Of a DNA stretch of 64,000 nt, positions 31,116 through 41,641 are shown one piece after another. Position 1 is the stretch's first letter; the number at the start of each line of letters is the position of its first letter. The stretch spans positions 36,971,867-37,035,866 of the forward strand of contig JAOWCC010001634.1 of assembly GCA_030867875.1 (NCBI GenBank), given 5' to 3'. The stretch is from Actinernus sp. WN-2022. Taxonomy: Eukaryota; Cnidaria; Anthozoa; Actiniaria; Actinernidae. The notes beneath the pieces were generated by a model. It had not been told where the DNA came from, did no database searches, and worked only from the letters and a program-made list of their open reading frames with translations. The position numbers and the translations under genes were made by a program.

Positions 31116-31763
31116 AAATATCCACCACTATTCACCTCCACTTCGGTGAATAATTGTTAAGTATTTGATGTCTTCGTCCGTGCGAATGACAGGTTGACTG
31201 ACAGAGGGTGCACCGATACTTTCATGGTCTGAATAAGCATGTAAATAACCTGCTAGTACCGGCATAAAGTGTCGTTTGAATGCGCGCTTGAGGCCAGATT
31301 CCCGTTTTGCAATGCGCATACCTACTGCGCATGATGTTGAAATCTAAATATCTGTTTGGGTGTATTGCTTAATCTTATATAAGGTAAGATAGTGTTTGGT
31401 CTCGTGTCCAGGACTGCGCTGGGTTAATCCAAGCCTCATCCGCGAAGCCGTAATGCACTTGAAACAATCACTTTTGTGATATTCGACTCATATTTTCAGC
31501 CGCTACGAAGGTAGTTTCGTCATTGGTTTATTTTTGTGTGGTGTTGAAATTGTATTTGTTTTATTTATTGTCCGATATTTACGGTTCCGTCTTCCGTCGT
31601 CAGAAGAATTGGCCGAGAAGCTGCCGACCTTTTCTCTTTTGTATGAGGAGTCTTAAAAATAGGGGAGCGAGGGAGGGTAAAAATTACAAATTCACAAAGA
31701 GTAGGTAAAACAAGTTTTATTCTTGTTTTCACTAGACACAAAATATGTAAAAAATGATGTTTT

Positions 31764-32017
31764 AAGGTGAAATAATAGGGGCAACAATTTCTTGCAACTT
31801 GTCGCGCAACAATGTTGCGTTGTTGCGTTGCGAGTTGCAGCGCGATGTTGTAACTTCTACTTTCTGCAACATGGTGCTGCAACTTGCACCATGGAAATTT
31901 GTTGCGTGGCAGGTTGCACGTGCGGGTGGTAATACGAGCAACATCGCGCTGCAACTCGCAACGCAAAATTGTTGCGCGACAAGTTGCAAGCAATTGTTGC
32001 CCGTATTATTTCACCTT
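31764..32017. mobile_element. Short TIR element (254 bp) built from GTTGC/GCAAC words
   Basis: The ends AAGGTGAAATAATA (31764-31777) and TATTATTTCACCTT (32004-32017) begin inverted arms of about 85 bp. The whole element is dense in GTTGC, CAACA and TTGCG words, so the arms also self-match internally. No coding capacity. Confidence 0.8.
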
Positions 32018-32929
32018 TATTCTAGTTTTCACTTCATTATTGTGGATTACCTATGGTCTGACGGTTGTCTAGAAAACGAAGACCCATGACCTAGAAAACG
32101 AAGACCCCTGAATTTGAATAAGTTTACAGTTCGTGGTACACAACAACGGCTGCAGTTAACCCAGTTAAACATGCAGTGTGCTGAATCTTCCGAAAAACAT
32201 ACAAAAAACAATATATTATCAATCTCTCAACAGTAGTCGTTTGTGCATTTAAAGCAATCGTTGGGCTAAGGAACTTTTCTTTCTACCCTTTTTTTTCGGT
32301 GTCCTTACGCGCGAAAGTGTTTATGATAGCTAGCGCAAAAATTTTGAACATGTTAGTTTATATTTTAACTTTGCCACTATTGGTTAATTCAGTCGGCTGA
32401 CAGTTGACGCCGCGTGAGTGACACGTGACCTTTCATCTCACAAGGGGCGGAACTCTAAAAGGTATGCCTTGCGTGCAGGCTCATATTCTCTTCCTCCCCT
32501 TCCTACCCTTCCTCTCCTCGCTCCCCTCCTTCCCATTTCTCCTCGCCCCATTTTGACCGCGTGCCACAGGTAGCCCAATCCGAAACCAAATTAGCAAAGA
32601 AACACCCATAAGAGCCACTAGCAGGCTGAATATTGACATAGAGCGGTTTTGAAAATAATAAGTGATTCCTTTGGTTTTGCGTTTGATTAGCTTGTCTATT
32701 GGCTCTGACAATTGTTTTCTAAGTATGAGCCAAACAAGTTCTATACAATACTATACAAATAGCTTTATTCGCATGAAAAAATACATTTCATGTGTTACAA
32801 TAGGATATGAAACGTATAGAAAAATGTGCCTTTTACATGTTAATTAAAGTGCTAAATCGTAATCAAATATCAGCCTATTAACGAAACTACTCAAGAAACG
32901 TTATGTGTTTACTCTAGGCTTGACTGGAC

Positions 32930-34510
32930 CTGTACCAAACCCGAAATGATCCCGAACCTGAAATGATCCCCGAACCCGAAATGATCCCCGAAACTGTTCA
33001 AGCCGTACCTGAAATGATCCCCAACCCGAAATGATCCCCAATCAGGACCCGAAATGATCCCGCAATAAAACTGGGAATGGACTTAAGGATTTTGGACAAT
33101 TTTTTTGCTAAACTTCTTGCTAAAAGAAATAAAGCTCAAAAGTAAGAATGTTTACTGCAGACAACAAACAACCCTTGTCAATCAAACCACGTGACGTCAT
33201 CGATCACGTGACCGTAGCGAAAATCGCCCATATCTCACTGGAGATAAACAGCAAAACAGCCAGAACAAGTCACACAACGTCGTAAAATCGTGCTTAAATC
33301 GTGCTTAAATGTCCCGATAAAGATGTACCAGGAATGCACCGTAAAAGAATGAGCTCTGCATTTGTGTACACCTTTGACTGCTCGCAAGGACATATGGTGC
33401 TTGAAAAACTTTACTACCTGTTTTTGTGCATGCATGCAGCTAGCGCTAGAATAAGAATATCAAAAATATCGTGAAAGCATTTAACGATATTAAAAAAGAT
33501 AATAACAGGACAATTGTCACAAGCACTTCAGTGCTATCACTTTCACAAAAAGGTCAACAGTGCCAAGCATTCCTGGTATAACTTTACATACATATATACA
33601 TACACTTTATTTATACTCGGATTTACAAAGTGCCTACCTTTTTCTTTTTCTCATCATGTATGTCATCGTCATCTCCTCTAGCCTGCGTGCAGACGTTCTC
33701 TCTCCCTGCAAAGGCTACATCTCCTCCTCTTATGATCACCGGCAAAAAGCATAAAAATACGCAGAAGAAAGCAATCGAATAACACGTGCTGCCACCCAAT
33801 CCATGGCGAAATAGTTTTCCCATGGAATTCGAAGCTCCCAGCTACAAATATCCGGCAGGATAGCAACGTGTCGATCGTGAGTAGGTAAACGCACGCTCAT
33901 TGGCCAGAAGAAAAAGGTCATAATACATTTCTCTCACACTGCCTGTAGACTGAGCAAAAAAAATATTCGTGTCTCTATTTTGTGATTTGTAAGTTTACAT
34001 GACCGCTGGGAAGAAATTTCAGGTCTGATCATCAAATGTGCTTACGTAATAACAATTCCTACTATAGGAAAGTGGTTTTCTTAGACATGATTGTCGCTTT
34101 CTGCTGCTGGTTACAATTCCAGGCGAACCAGTCGAACGATTAGGAATTCGGCAAAAGAAAAGCAAAGAAGGCAGTACAAAAATGGCTAGTAACTATCGTG
34201 AATTGGTATGGGGCGATTTTCGCTACGGTCACGTGATCGATGACGTCACGTGGTTTGATTGACAAGGGTTGTTTGTTGTCTGCAGTAAACATTCTTACTT
34301 TTGAGCTTTATTTCTTTTAGCAAGAAGTTTAGCAAAAAAATTGTCCAAAATCCTTAAGTCCATTCCCAGTTTTATTGCGGGATCATTTCGGGTCCTGATT
34401 GGGGATCATTTCGGGTTGGGGATCATTTCAGGTACGGCTTGAACAGTTTCGGGGATCATTTCGGGTTCGGGGATCATTTCAGGTTCGGGATCATTTCGGG
34501 TTTGGTACAG
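32930..34510. mobile_element. Non-autonomous element with 300-bp TIRs carrying AAATGATCCC arrays
   Basis: Left arm 32930-33229 and right arm 34211-34510 are inverted copies with no net length change. Both start CTGTACCAAAC. The outer 130 bp of each arm holds six copies of GAAATGATCCC (some with a fifth C). The inner part of each arm includes GATCACGTGAC and GTGACGTCAT. No transposase is encoded. Inside lies an exon-like stretch (33640-33823). Confidence 0.85.
33640..33823 (-). other. Possible captured first exon of a secreted protein
   Basis: From ATG 33823 about 60 codons are open, with a hydrophobic core (CYSIAFFCVFLCFLPVII) typical of a signal peptide, then RENVCTQARGDDDD and a Lys run. 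It ends at AAAAAG/GTAGGC, a fair donor. Its place between the inverted arms suggests gene-fragment capture. No family is recognised. Confidence 0.4.
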
Positions 34511-34863
34511 ACCTTGCCGTCTGATGTTGTAGGTGCTAGGTTTAACCTTGGGTATAATAGCTCTAAGAGGATGCCTTTCGTTATACCTAGCCTGGTTAAA
34601 GATTGTTTGGTCGCTTTTCTTTAGATATTCTGTTACGTTAATTTTACTTGATATGTATTTTCTTTTAAAGCACCTGTACTAAACTAAAACCAAACGCAAT
34701 CAGGTTTTGTTTTAGCGACAGTATCGACGATTGCGTTGACTTTTCCTCGTGATTAGTCAAGTAAAACCAATCGTGAATTACTTCAGTTCGTGATTGACTC
34801 AGTGTTTTTACTTGTTCCTCTGACTGGCTATGTAATTACTTTGGTTTTGGTTTTACGACACTC

Positions 34864-36165
34864 AACCCTGCTAGCAGAGGTTCTTTTCTCTTACCCTCTC
34901 TCCAGCTCCACTGACGAGGGAGAAAAGAACCCGTCTGCCACGATCCGAACGGTTCTTTAGATCTCGCCGGCTCCAAGTTTTTGGAGGTAAGTCACATGAC
35001 TAACCGGTTTAAAAACCGGTTTCTCGAGATCGACGTCACACGCACATGACCTGCTGATACTAATAAAACACTGCCCAGTCTAGAATCTGCAGTTTCAAGA
35101 TGTCATCTGTTTTTGGAGTGAACATGAGCGTGAGCGAGTTCGAAGTAGCGTTAAAAGCAGCTGTGTCAAACCTCAAGGAAAGCAACATCACTCTCGACGA
35201 AGGAAATTTATTTTATTTTTCCCACGCCTTCTCTTGCCGTTAACAATAGGAAATCTACAATGTTTACTGTCTCGTTTTTCTCGGCCAATGGAAATCCAGA
35301 TACCGTGGCGCATGCTCAACAGAAAACCGTTCGGATAGTGGCAGAGCAACCTCGTCCCCAGGGTCTTCTCGGTCAGATCCAAGATGGCGGCTACTCCGAG
35401 AGAAGACCCTGGTAAACGCTGAATCACGTGACCAAAAATCTCCAGAAATCCTGGAGATTTTCATCACGTGAAGTGGGCATCCAATATGGCGGCCAAGCTA
35501 AATATGGAAATGTTAACACGTGCCTACAAACCATAGGTATCCCAATCCGGAGTGAGCGAGATGCGATCAACGGCATTTCTACGCGGCAAACGACGAAGTG
35601 AAAACAGGTCTACTAAACAGTTCGAAATGGAGTTTACTTGGATAAAGAAACAGTGGAAGAGTATCCCAAAGCTACCAGGATGTATCTAAGCTAGAAGAGA
35701 ATCCTAAAAAGCCGTTCATTTTCCGTTAAGCGTTGAAGCGAGGAGATCGATAGCACATGTTCAGATTTAACGGCTTCTCCTGGCTTTCTCACTGATGAAA
35801 CTTACCAGAAAACTACCCAGTAATGCACTTCATCTATTGCTCTACCTACACAACGTGTTTTAAGGTTATTTAAAATCATTTTATTGATAAAATTTGAGCA
35901 ATCGAATCTAAATACAAATGCATCTCTCTGGACTCAGTCCGTGTGGCCAATAAAAAGCATGGTTAGAACAACCTTTGTGTCATAATCGAAGAGCCAATCA
36001 GAATACGTGACAGTTCAGGGTTTACCAGGGTCTTCTCTCGGAGTAGCCGCCATCTTGGATCTGACCGAGAAGACCCTGGTCACGAGGTTGGTGGCAGAGG
36101 TTACTTTCTCCCTCGTTAGTGGAACTGGAGAGAGGGTAAGAGAAAAGAACCTCTGCTAGCAGGGT
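34864..36165. mobile_element. Mutator-like non-autonomous element
   Basis: TIRs of about 60 bp begin ACCCTGCTAGCAGAGG (34865 on) and end with its complement at 36165. A flanking duplication TACGACACTC (34854-34863 and 36166-36175) fits the 9-11 bp typical of Mutator-like elements. Inside are inverted blocks 35352-35417 and 36018-36085, each itself near-palindromic (CAGGGTCTTCTC...GAGAAGACCCTG). A fragment that looks like a gene start is at 35101-35207. No transposase is seen. Confidence 0.85.
35101..35244 (+). other. Possible captured gene start inside the Mutator-like element
   Basis: ATG 35101 opens about 47 codons (MSSVFGVNMSVSEFEVAL, then KAAVSNLKESNITLDEG). The texture is coding, and I suspect the N-terminus of a RecQ-like helicase gene, but this is a weak guess. 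After 35200 the sequence turns into repeat material (TTAACAATAGGAAAT) that is shared with 41460. Confidence 0.25.
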
Positions 36166-36738
36166 TACGACACTCCATCGAAAATTACTCTAAAACCAAT
36201 CATGAATTACTTCAGTTCGTGACTAGCTCATCAGTTGTGTTTTCACTAGCCTGTACACAGACGGTCTGTACTACGGATGAGTTAATCGTGTTCTAGGTCA
36301 CGTGGATAGTTACAGGAATGCTGTAACCAGTCGCTGATTGGCTGGTGCCTCATAGCGGGTGCTGATTGGCTTAGCGGTTACGTTGACCTTAGTTCTGGCT
36401 CCGTGGGAAAATCCGAGCTCGATTCACTCTAGTTTGGAATTGTATTAAAGTGCCTATAACTCCAAATTTGAAGTATTTTTATTAAATTCTTTACATCCTT
36501 CTTATCAATAATTCGAAGAGAAAAAAAGGAAAAAAGTAAGAGTTCGACCTTATTTCTGGGGTCAAACGTTGTAAAACAACCCGATTTGGGCACCCTGTCC
36601 CAAATGGCCGTCAGCTGGAGTCTGGAAGTAGCCTGGGAACGAAACCGGAAAGCAACGTCATAGTAGTGAGAGAAAGCGAACAACCAACAACAAAGACAGT
36701 AAAAACAGAGCGAACCGAACGAATAATTCGATTTGAAA

Positions 36739-37939
36739 TGCCAAACAGATGTGTATTTGGGGGCTGTAGGAATGAGCAAGACTCAAAAAAGGATAGCTCT
36801 AACACAAGGTCCCGTTTTTAAGCGATGATCGGCCAGAAGCAAAGAAGAGAAGACGCCAGTGGTTGAGGTTCGTGCGAACAAAGCGAGCGAAGTGGGAACC
36901 GACGAAGAATTCCAGCGTTTGTTTGGTTCACTCCAAGCCGGAAGACTTTATAAGATTTTCTTTAGTCCTGGACTCTACGCCAAGACTGAAGTCGGTTGAA
37001 TATGGAGTTGTTCCTATTCCATCAGTCCATGCCATCGAAACCGATAAGCCATTCTCCGATTTTGGTAAGTGCTTTTGTATTTAGTTTGCATGGCAATACA
37101 GATTTATACAGTAGCCTCCTAGTCCTATAGCAGCCGTTATGTAGCGCTTCCGTTCACTCCATTCCCCGGAATGGAGTGAAATGGAAGCGCTACAAAACGG
37201 CTACTATACGAGGCTAGCAATACAGTGGAACCTGCATGTATAAAGAAGTTCCTAGGGAAAGGAAGAAAACTTCATTATGACCGGGTTCCACGTACTGAAC
37301 ATTGTTTTCACCACAAGTGTATTAAACTAAGAGTGCATGTTATATTGTTATTTAGTATGAGGGAAATAACCGTGAATAAATCAGACAACTTTCTTTAGAT
37401 GACACCTGCACCTATGGACAGGACACCATGCTTAACAAGCAGCCAAGGGCAGAAGCAACCCAGAAGAGACAACAAAGGATGACTGTTATAGATGTTCCCC
37501 CTTCAGCTCCAGGTAAATCAAATTGTTTTGTATAAAATATGTTTTTGCACAAAAGAAACTATTCAAATTCTGAAAATATTCAAACAAAATCGAGTCTGTG
37601 CGAATCACACCTTCTGTGTTTGTCCTCCAATAACACCTAGCTCTTGCTCAAGAAGTGCATATACACCTACATGTATCAAACTGTTGGACATGTCATATAA
37701 AGGTATACTGCTTGTTTAGTCTTTCGAGACTAAACAAAATATTAAAATACCAGCTGTTAACGTATAATATTACACTGTAAGTTTGTATTTAAAACGAAAC
37801 CAGTGCTTTATTTACCATAAACCAATATATATATACCCATAACTAACTTAATAATTTTTGTATTTTAGTGCCAGAAGTTCCAGTTCCACTTGCTGTAAGG
37901 CCAGAAATTCCAGTGCCACCTACTGTAAGGCCCACATAA
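36739..37939 (+). pseudogene. THAP zinc-finger gene, three exons, frameshifted
   Basis: ATG 36739 opens MPNRCVFGGC, the start of a THAP domain, but a stop follows at 36820. The rest of the domain continues in another frame (RFVRTKRAKWEP, then CLVHSKPEDF, the C-x2-H pair, then VVPIPS). Exon 1 ends at 37064 with GTAAGT. Exon 2 is 37399-37512 (TTTCTTTAG before, GTAAATC after), exon 3 starts at 37869 and stops at 37937-37939 with Val/Pro repeats. THAP domains bind DNA and occur in host regulators and P-element-like transposases. The break falls at a GTTTTTAAG run, so either decay or a sequencing slip explains it. Confidence 0.7.
37110..37217. repeat. Near-perfect hairpin of about 105 bp
   Basis: Arms around GTAGCGCTTCCGTTCACTCC (37141 on) and GGAGTGAAATGGAAGCGCTAC (here split: GGAGTGAAAT then GGAAGCGCTAC) meet at a CCCC centre near 37167. 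Outer bases (GCCTCCTAGTC...ACGAGGC) extend the match. Probably a tiny foldback element in the THAP gene intron. Confidence 0.75.
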
Positions 37940-37989
37940 ACCAAGGCAAAACCCATTGCTCAGTGTGCAAGAAACCTATTAAATTTAAA

Positions 37990-38112
37990 TTAATTAAATT
38001 TTTAATCTCTAAATTATATATTGTTTCTTTTTTTGAATTTATTTGTGGAACTCTGTAAACTAGCTTGTAGCTAAGTATGTCCTCCTCGTTAAATAAAGTA
38101 TTGTATTGTGTA
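37990..38112 (+). repeat. CR1/L2-like LINE 3' tail
   Basis: AACTAGCTTGTAGCTAAGTATG, in part, then GTTAAATAAAGTATTGTATTG resembles the 3' end of the LINE fragment at 49660-49735 (AGCTCCTTACAGCTAAG, GTTAAATAAAATTGTATTG). It may also provide the polyA signal of the THAP gene. Confidence 0.5.
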
Positions 38113-39295
38113 AACCTATGAAAGAGCATAAAGGTGTTGTTGATTGTCCAAAGAACAACCCTTGTCCCCTTATAAGTACAGAGTGAACCAGAAATGTCTA
38201 CCAGCTATCTCAGTGATTTGATATTTTATCAATGGACAATCTAGGTAGCAATATATTATACTGTCAACTTCCATAGGCTAATCACTCCTGTGACCAGCTC
38301 AGTGAAATCAATTGCCCTATTTCATTGGCATGACATCAAAACAAATAGATGAAAGCCGCCATTCTTATTATATTGGGAAAATTAGCCAATTTGAAGGAAG
38401 GCAATCTATGGCAGAACAGCTTTATTTTGTATGTCTGTTGTTAAAGACGAGTGTTTTGACCCCCTAAGATGGCAGCTGTGTCTATCATGTGACACCATAA
38501 TTAAATAGGGCAATTGAATTTGAGGCTTAAAGGGGCTATGTCACGGTACTATGCATGTATGGAGTCAGTGTTCGATTGGTGGGTTAAAACAGTTCAACCC
38601 CCTCCTTCAATGCTGGATTGAAAGTATGTTCATTATTTTACTTGAATAATGTATATTTACACAGTTTATTAGTCATTTTTGAATATTTGCTTTGATTTTT
38701 ACCATCCCACACGTGCACGAGGTTCGTCAGTTCATATGAGAATCTCTGATAATGAGTGTGTCCAGCCCGGACATCTAATGTAATGGTCTCTCACCATGAC
38801 ACAGTTCCTTTAAGGGTAGGCCAGAGCATTGAAAACATGTCCATCTTGTAAAAGGGGTTAGTCAGATTTTACTGTTTTCCAATTTACTACTCAAACATTT
38901 AAATTTTAATATTATAATCCTATTTTCAAAATTTGTGTAAAATTATAGAAAGGAACACAGGGTGCAATGCAAGTGCTTTCCAATAGCCCAGGGCTAGTAG
39001 TTTCGCTTGTCAGGGTAGTGATTCCTGTTCACAGGTTGCCTGAATGGACATATGGACATACATGTAGGTTAATAGCCCACATTCGATTTCTGCTTAACTT
39101 CTCACACACAAAAGTTCTGGGGCATAATTAAATTCATTATTGTTATTTCATTAATCACTGCACATTATTCTCCAGAGCCTTGACTTGTACATGTATTGAA
39201 TCATTTGTATGTGACCAGTGAAGCATTTATCAAAAGTGGCCAATGGCACTGAAAGTTTGACTGTTCATTGTTGTTCTCCTTAAAGTTTATATAAG
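38113..39295. other. Gap without a recognisable gene
   Basis: AT-rich unique-looking sequence. I see no long frame, inverted repeat or RNA gene. Confidence 0.4.
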
Positions 39296-40639
39296 TTATG
39301 AAGTACTTTCATCTTCATCTTCTTCAAATCCAGTGAAGGTTTCTTTCCCAGCATTGAATTTTGTCCTGATTGTGTCACATGCACATGCTAGTAGAGGAAT
39401 TCTATTGTTGCCCAGATAACCGTAGACTAACTGGATGTACTCTCTGTATGAGACAACTCGTAGAAATCTGTAAATAAAGAAGTTTATATATTAGTACCAA
39501 TTGTTTGATACAGTTGAAGCCCTTTGTGAAACTGCCCTTGTAGGTGACCAGCTCCCCTCAAACGTACCACCACCTTTGGAATTTTTCTTTGTTTTTAAAC
39601 TCTTGTAAGTAACCACTCCAGAGACATGATCCCAGACTGTGCAATGAGTCAACTAAATATAAATATGCACTAGCATTTTGCAACAATATTCTTATTATAT
39701 CTGACATTCATGCTGTTACAGTAGAGTAGGACAGTATTGTATACTGTGATATCAGTCGCACTATATATGTATCCCCATGGGTGTGGTGTGTGCAAGCTCT
39801 CATAAGCGAGCAACTACTCCTGATTCCAGTTCTGACTAGTTATGAGCACCTTTTCCTGATTCCCAGTGTGGTTGCTTACGAGAGCTACTATTTTTAATTA
39901 ACATGCACGATAGATCAAAATACTCTGATAAACCTTCCACTTTCCTGGTCAGACTAAACACGGAACTGTGTTCATTGATTTCAATTCATACCTTGGTCAT
40001 TATTGAGCATTATTAATGCCTGGTATAAATCTTTCCTTACATATTAGTATGTAGTGTTGGATCTAGGATGTGCCATTGTGGGATGTTTCCCGCTAAAACA
40101 TATATAGTTGGTGCATGTTTCTCAATTGAGAGGGCCAATATGGTGCACACTGAATTTCCACGAACTGTAAAATATTATCAAAAAAGTAAATTCCGAAAAG
40201 GGTAAATATAAGAGGAATTACGATATTAGGATACGATAGGCAACTAGTTCCTGTAAAAACGATATTAGGAAACTGTTTATCGTATCTTCATTTATAGCGA
40301 TTCTTACAAGTAAATAAAGGCTTATATGATTGTTGCGATTGCAAGGATCACTGGATTCTTTTGCGGCCACGGGAAGCCCATGAAGGACTATGATAACTTA
40401 TTTTAATTTTGGACAGTTTAACTCACCAGCTTTTCCTTGCTTCGAGGCCTTCCACTGAACCGATTCTGGAGGTCTCCGTCTGTACTCTAATAACCCATTC
40501 TTCATCGGCGAGTGGCTCACCGCGCCGTCCGCTCTCTTCGCCGGCAGATCCTTCTGCTTCAAGCTCATAGTTGATAAAAATTTAGCTCGGAATTGTCCGA
40601 TGAACAACTGTCTTCAGATTCGGAGCCTGACGAAGACAT
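39296..40639 (-). pseudogene. P2X7-C-terminal-like host gene, truncated
   Basis: Two minus-strand exons frame the region. The first (40639-40427) starts MSSSGSESEDSC, has Glu-rich coding texture to a GTGAGT donor, and contains a frame break near 40565. The last (39477-39296) follows TTATTTACAG and reads YREYIQLVYGYLGNNRIPLLAC, then FTGFEEDEDESTS and a stop. Both resemble cnidarian proteins with the P2X-purinoceptor-7 C-terminal (zinc-binding) domain. The Cys-rich core (W-C-x-C-G-x-C) expected between them is not visible, so the gene is likely broken or has lost exons. Confidence 0.55.
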
Positions 40640-41544
40640 TTTGTCAAAAAGTCCAGCAGAAAATTACAGAACTTACGACGCAAATAAGAAAGAACGAACC
40701 AAAAGTATATGAGAGAAGCCTTTATCACGTGACATGGCTCCCTACTATGACGTAACTAGTCCCAGACCCCACCAAGTCGCTAAGATGACGGTAAAAGTTC
40801 ACGGCTCTCAACTTTGAAAAGCCGTAAAAAAAAGAGAAATGCTTTAAAACCATTTTTTTTTTCGGGAAGTTGCATAGAATACTTCTAAGTTTGATCTGAA
40901 AGCGTAACTTTTTTGGGGTTATTGGCACTTTAAGACGAATTGCTATGTCATTTTGTGTCCAGTACTCGGTTAATATCGAGAAAAAAATGATAAGTTCATG
41001 GAACTGCTGCATTTCAAGTCTGGGAATACATTATTTCTCTCGAATTTCAAGTAAAAAGTCGGCCTCAACATATATGCAGAAAGTGCCTAGCTAGGAAGTT
41101 TGAAAGAATTTCCAAGGAACAAACGAAATTCTTCTTCAGATATCGTCTAGTTATTCAAAACGAAAAGAAAGTCCATGTTCAAGAGCTCTGTTTGCAAAGC
41201 GAATGGCTGTGGGAGACGATCAACCAGAAGCAATATCAATAGCCTCGGCGGTCAGGCGAGTTGCTTACGAGCGCGACTTCTCAAACCTCGAGTTCACGTG
41301 GTTCTCAAACTCACGAATCCATCCAATCTTCCACTTCCTCGAGGATAGAAAGATCTCCAAATCCCTTCCTTTGAATGGATTACGAAGGTCTGTGTATATA
41401 GGTTATCGAAGAAGGGAATTTATTTTATTTCCCACGCTTCCCAGCGCGTCCTTGCATTTCCGTTAACAATAGGAAATGAACAATCTGAAATCTACAATGT
41501 GTACCGTCTAGTGTTTCTCGGCCAATGGAAATCGATATGTAATT
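40640..41544. other. Intergenic repeat remnants before the Penelope insertion
   Basis: At 41405-41535 a stretch (TTTATTTTATTTCCCACGC, TTAACAATAGGAAAT, CTCGGCCAATGGAAATC) is a diverged copy of 35205-35300. CCTTCCTTTGAATGGATTACG at 41365, quoted here only in part (CCTTTGAATGGATTACG), is matched at 47857-47875. No gene is recognised. Confidence 0.45.
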
Positions 41545-41557
41545 TATGCAAAATTAT
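41545..41557. repeat. Left target-site duplication of the Penelope insertion
   Basis: TATGCAAAATTAT here is repeated exactly at 47801-47813, bracketing the whole inverted pair. Confidence 0.8.
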
Positions 41558-41641
41558 AATGTACTGAATGCAAGGACCAAATCGGACGAAGTGCAGGAAC
41601 CGGATCACCTTGGATGGGATCTAATCAGCAAAAATATACGA

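Noticed and set aside
31565..32089. Frames on both strands at the GTTGC-rich element
   Set aside because: They result from an inverted repeat with low-complexity words and include no recognisable domain.
32940..33060. CRISPR-like appearance of evenly spaced AAATGATCCC repeats
   Set aside because: Repeats are only 10-12 bp, spacers are short and similar, and they form the ends of an inverted-repeat element in an animal genome.
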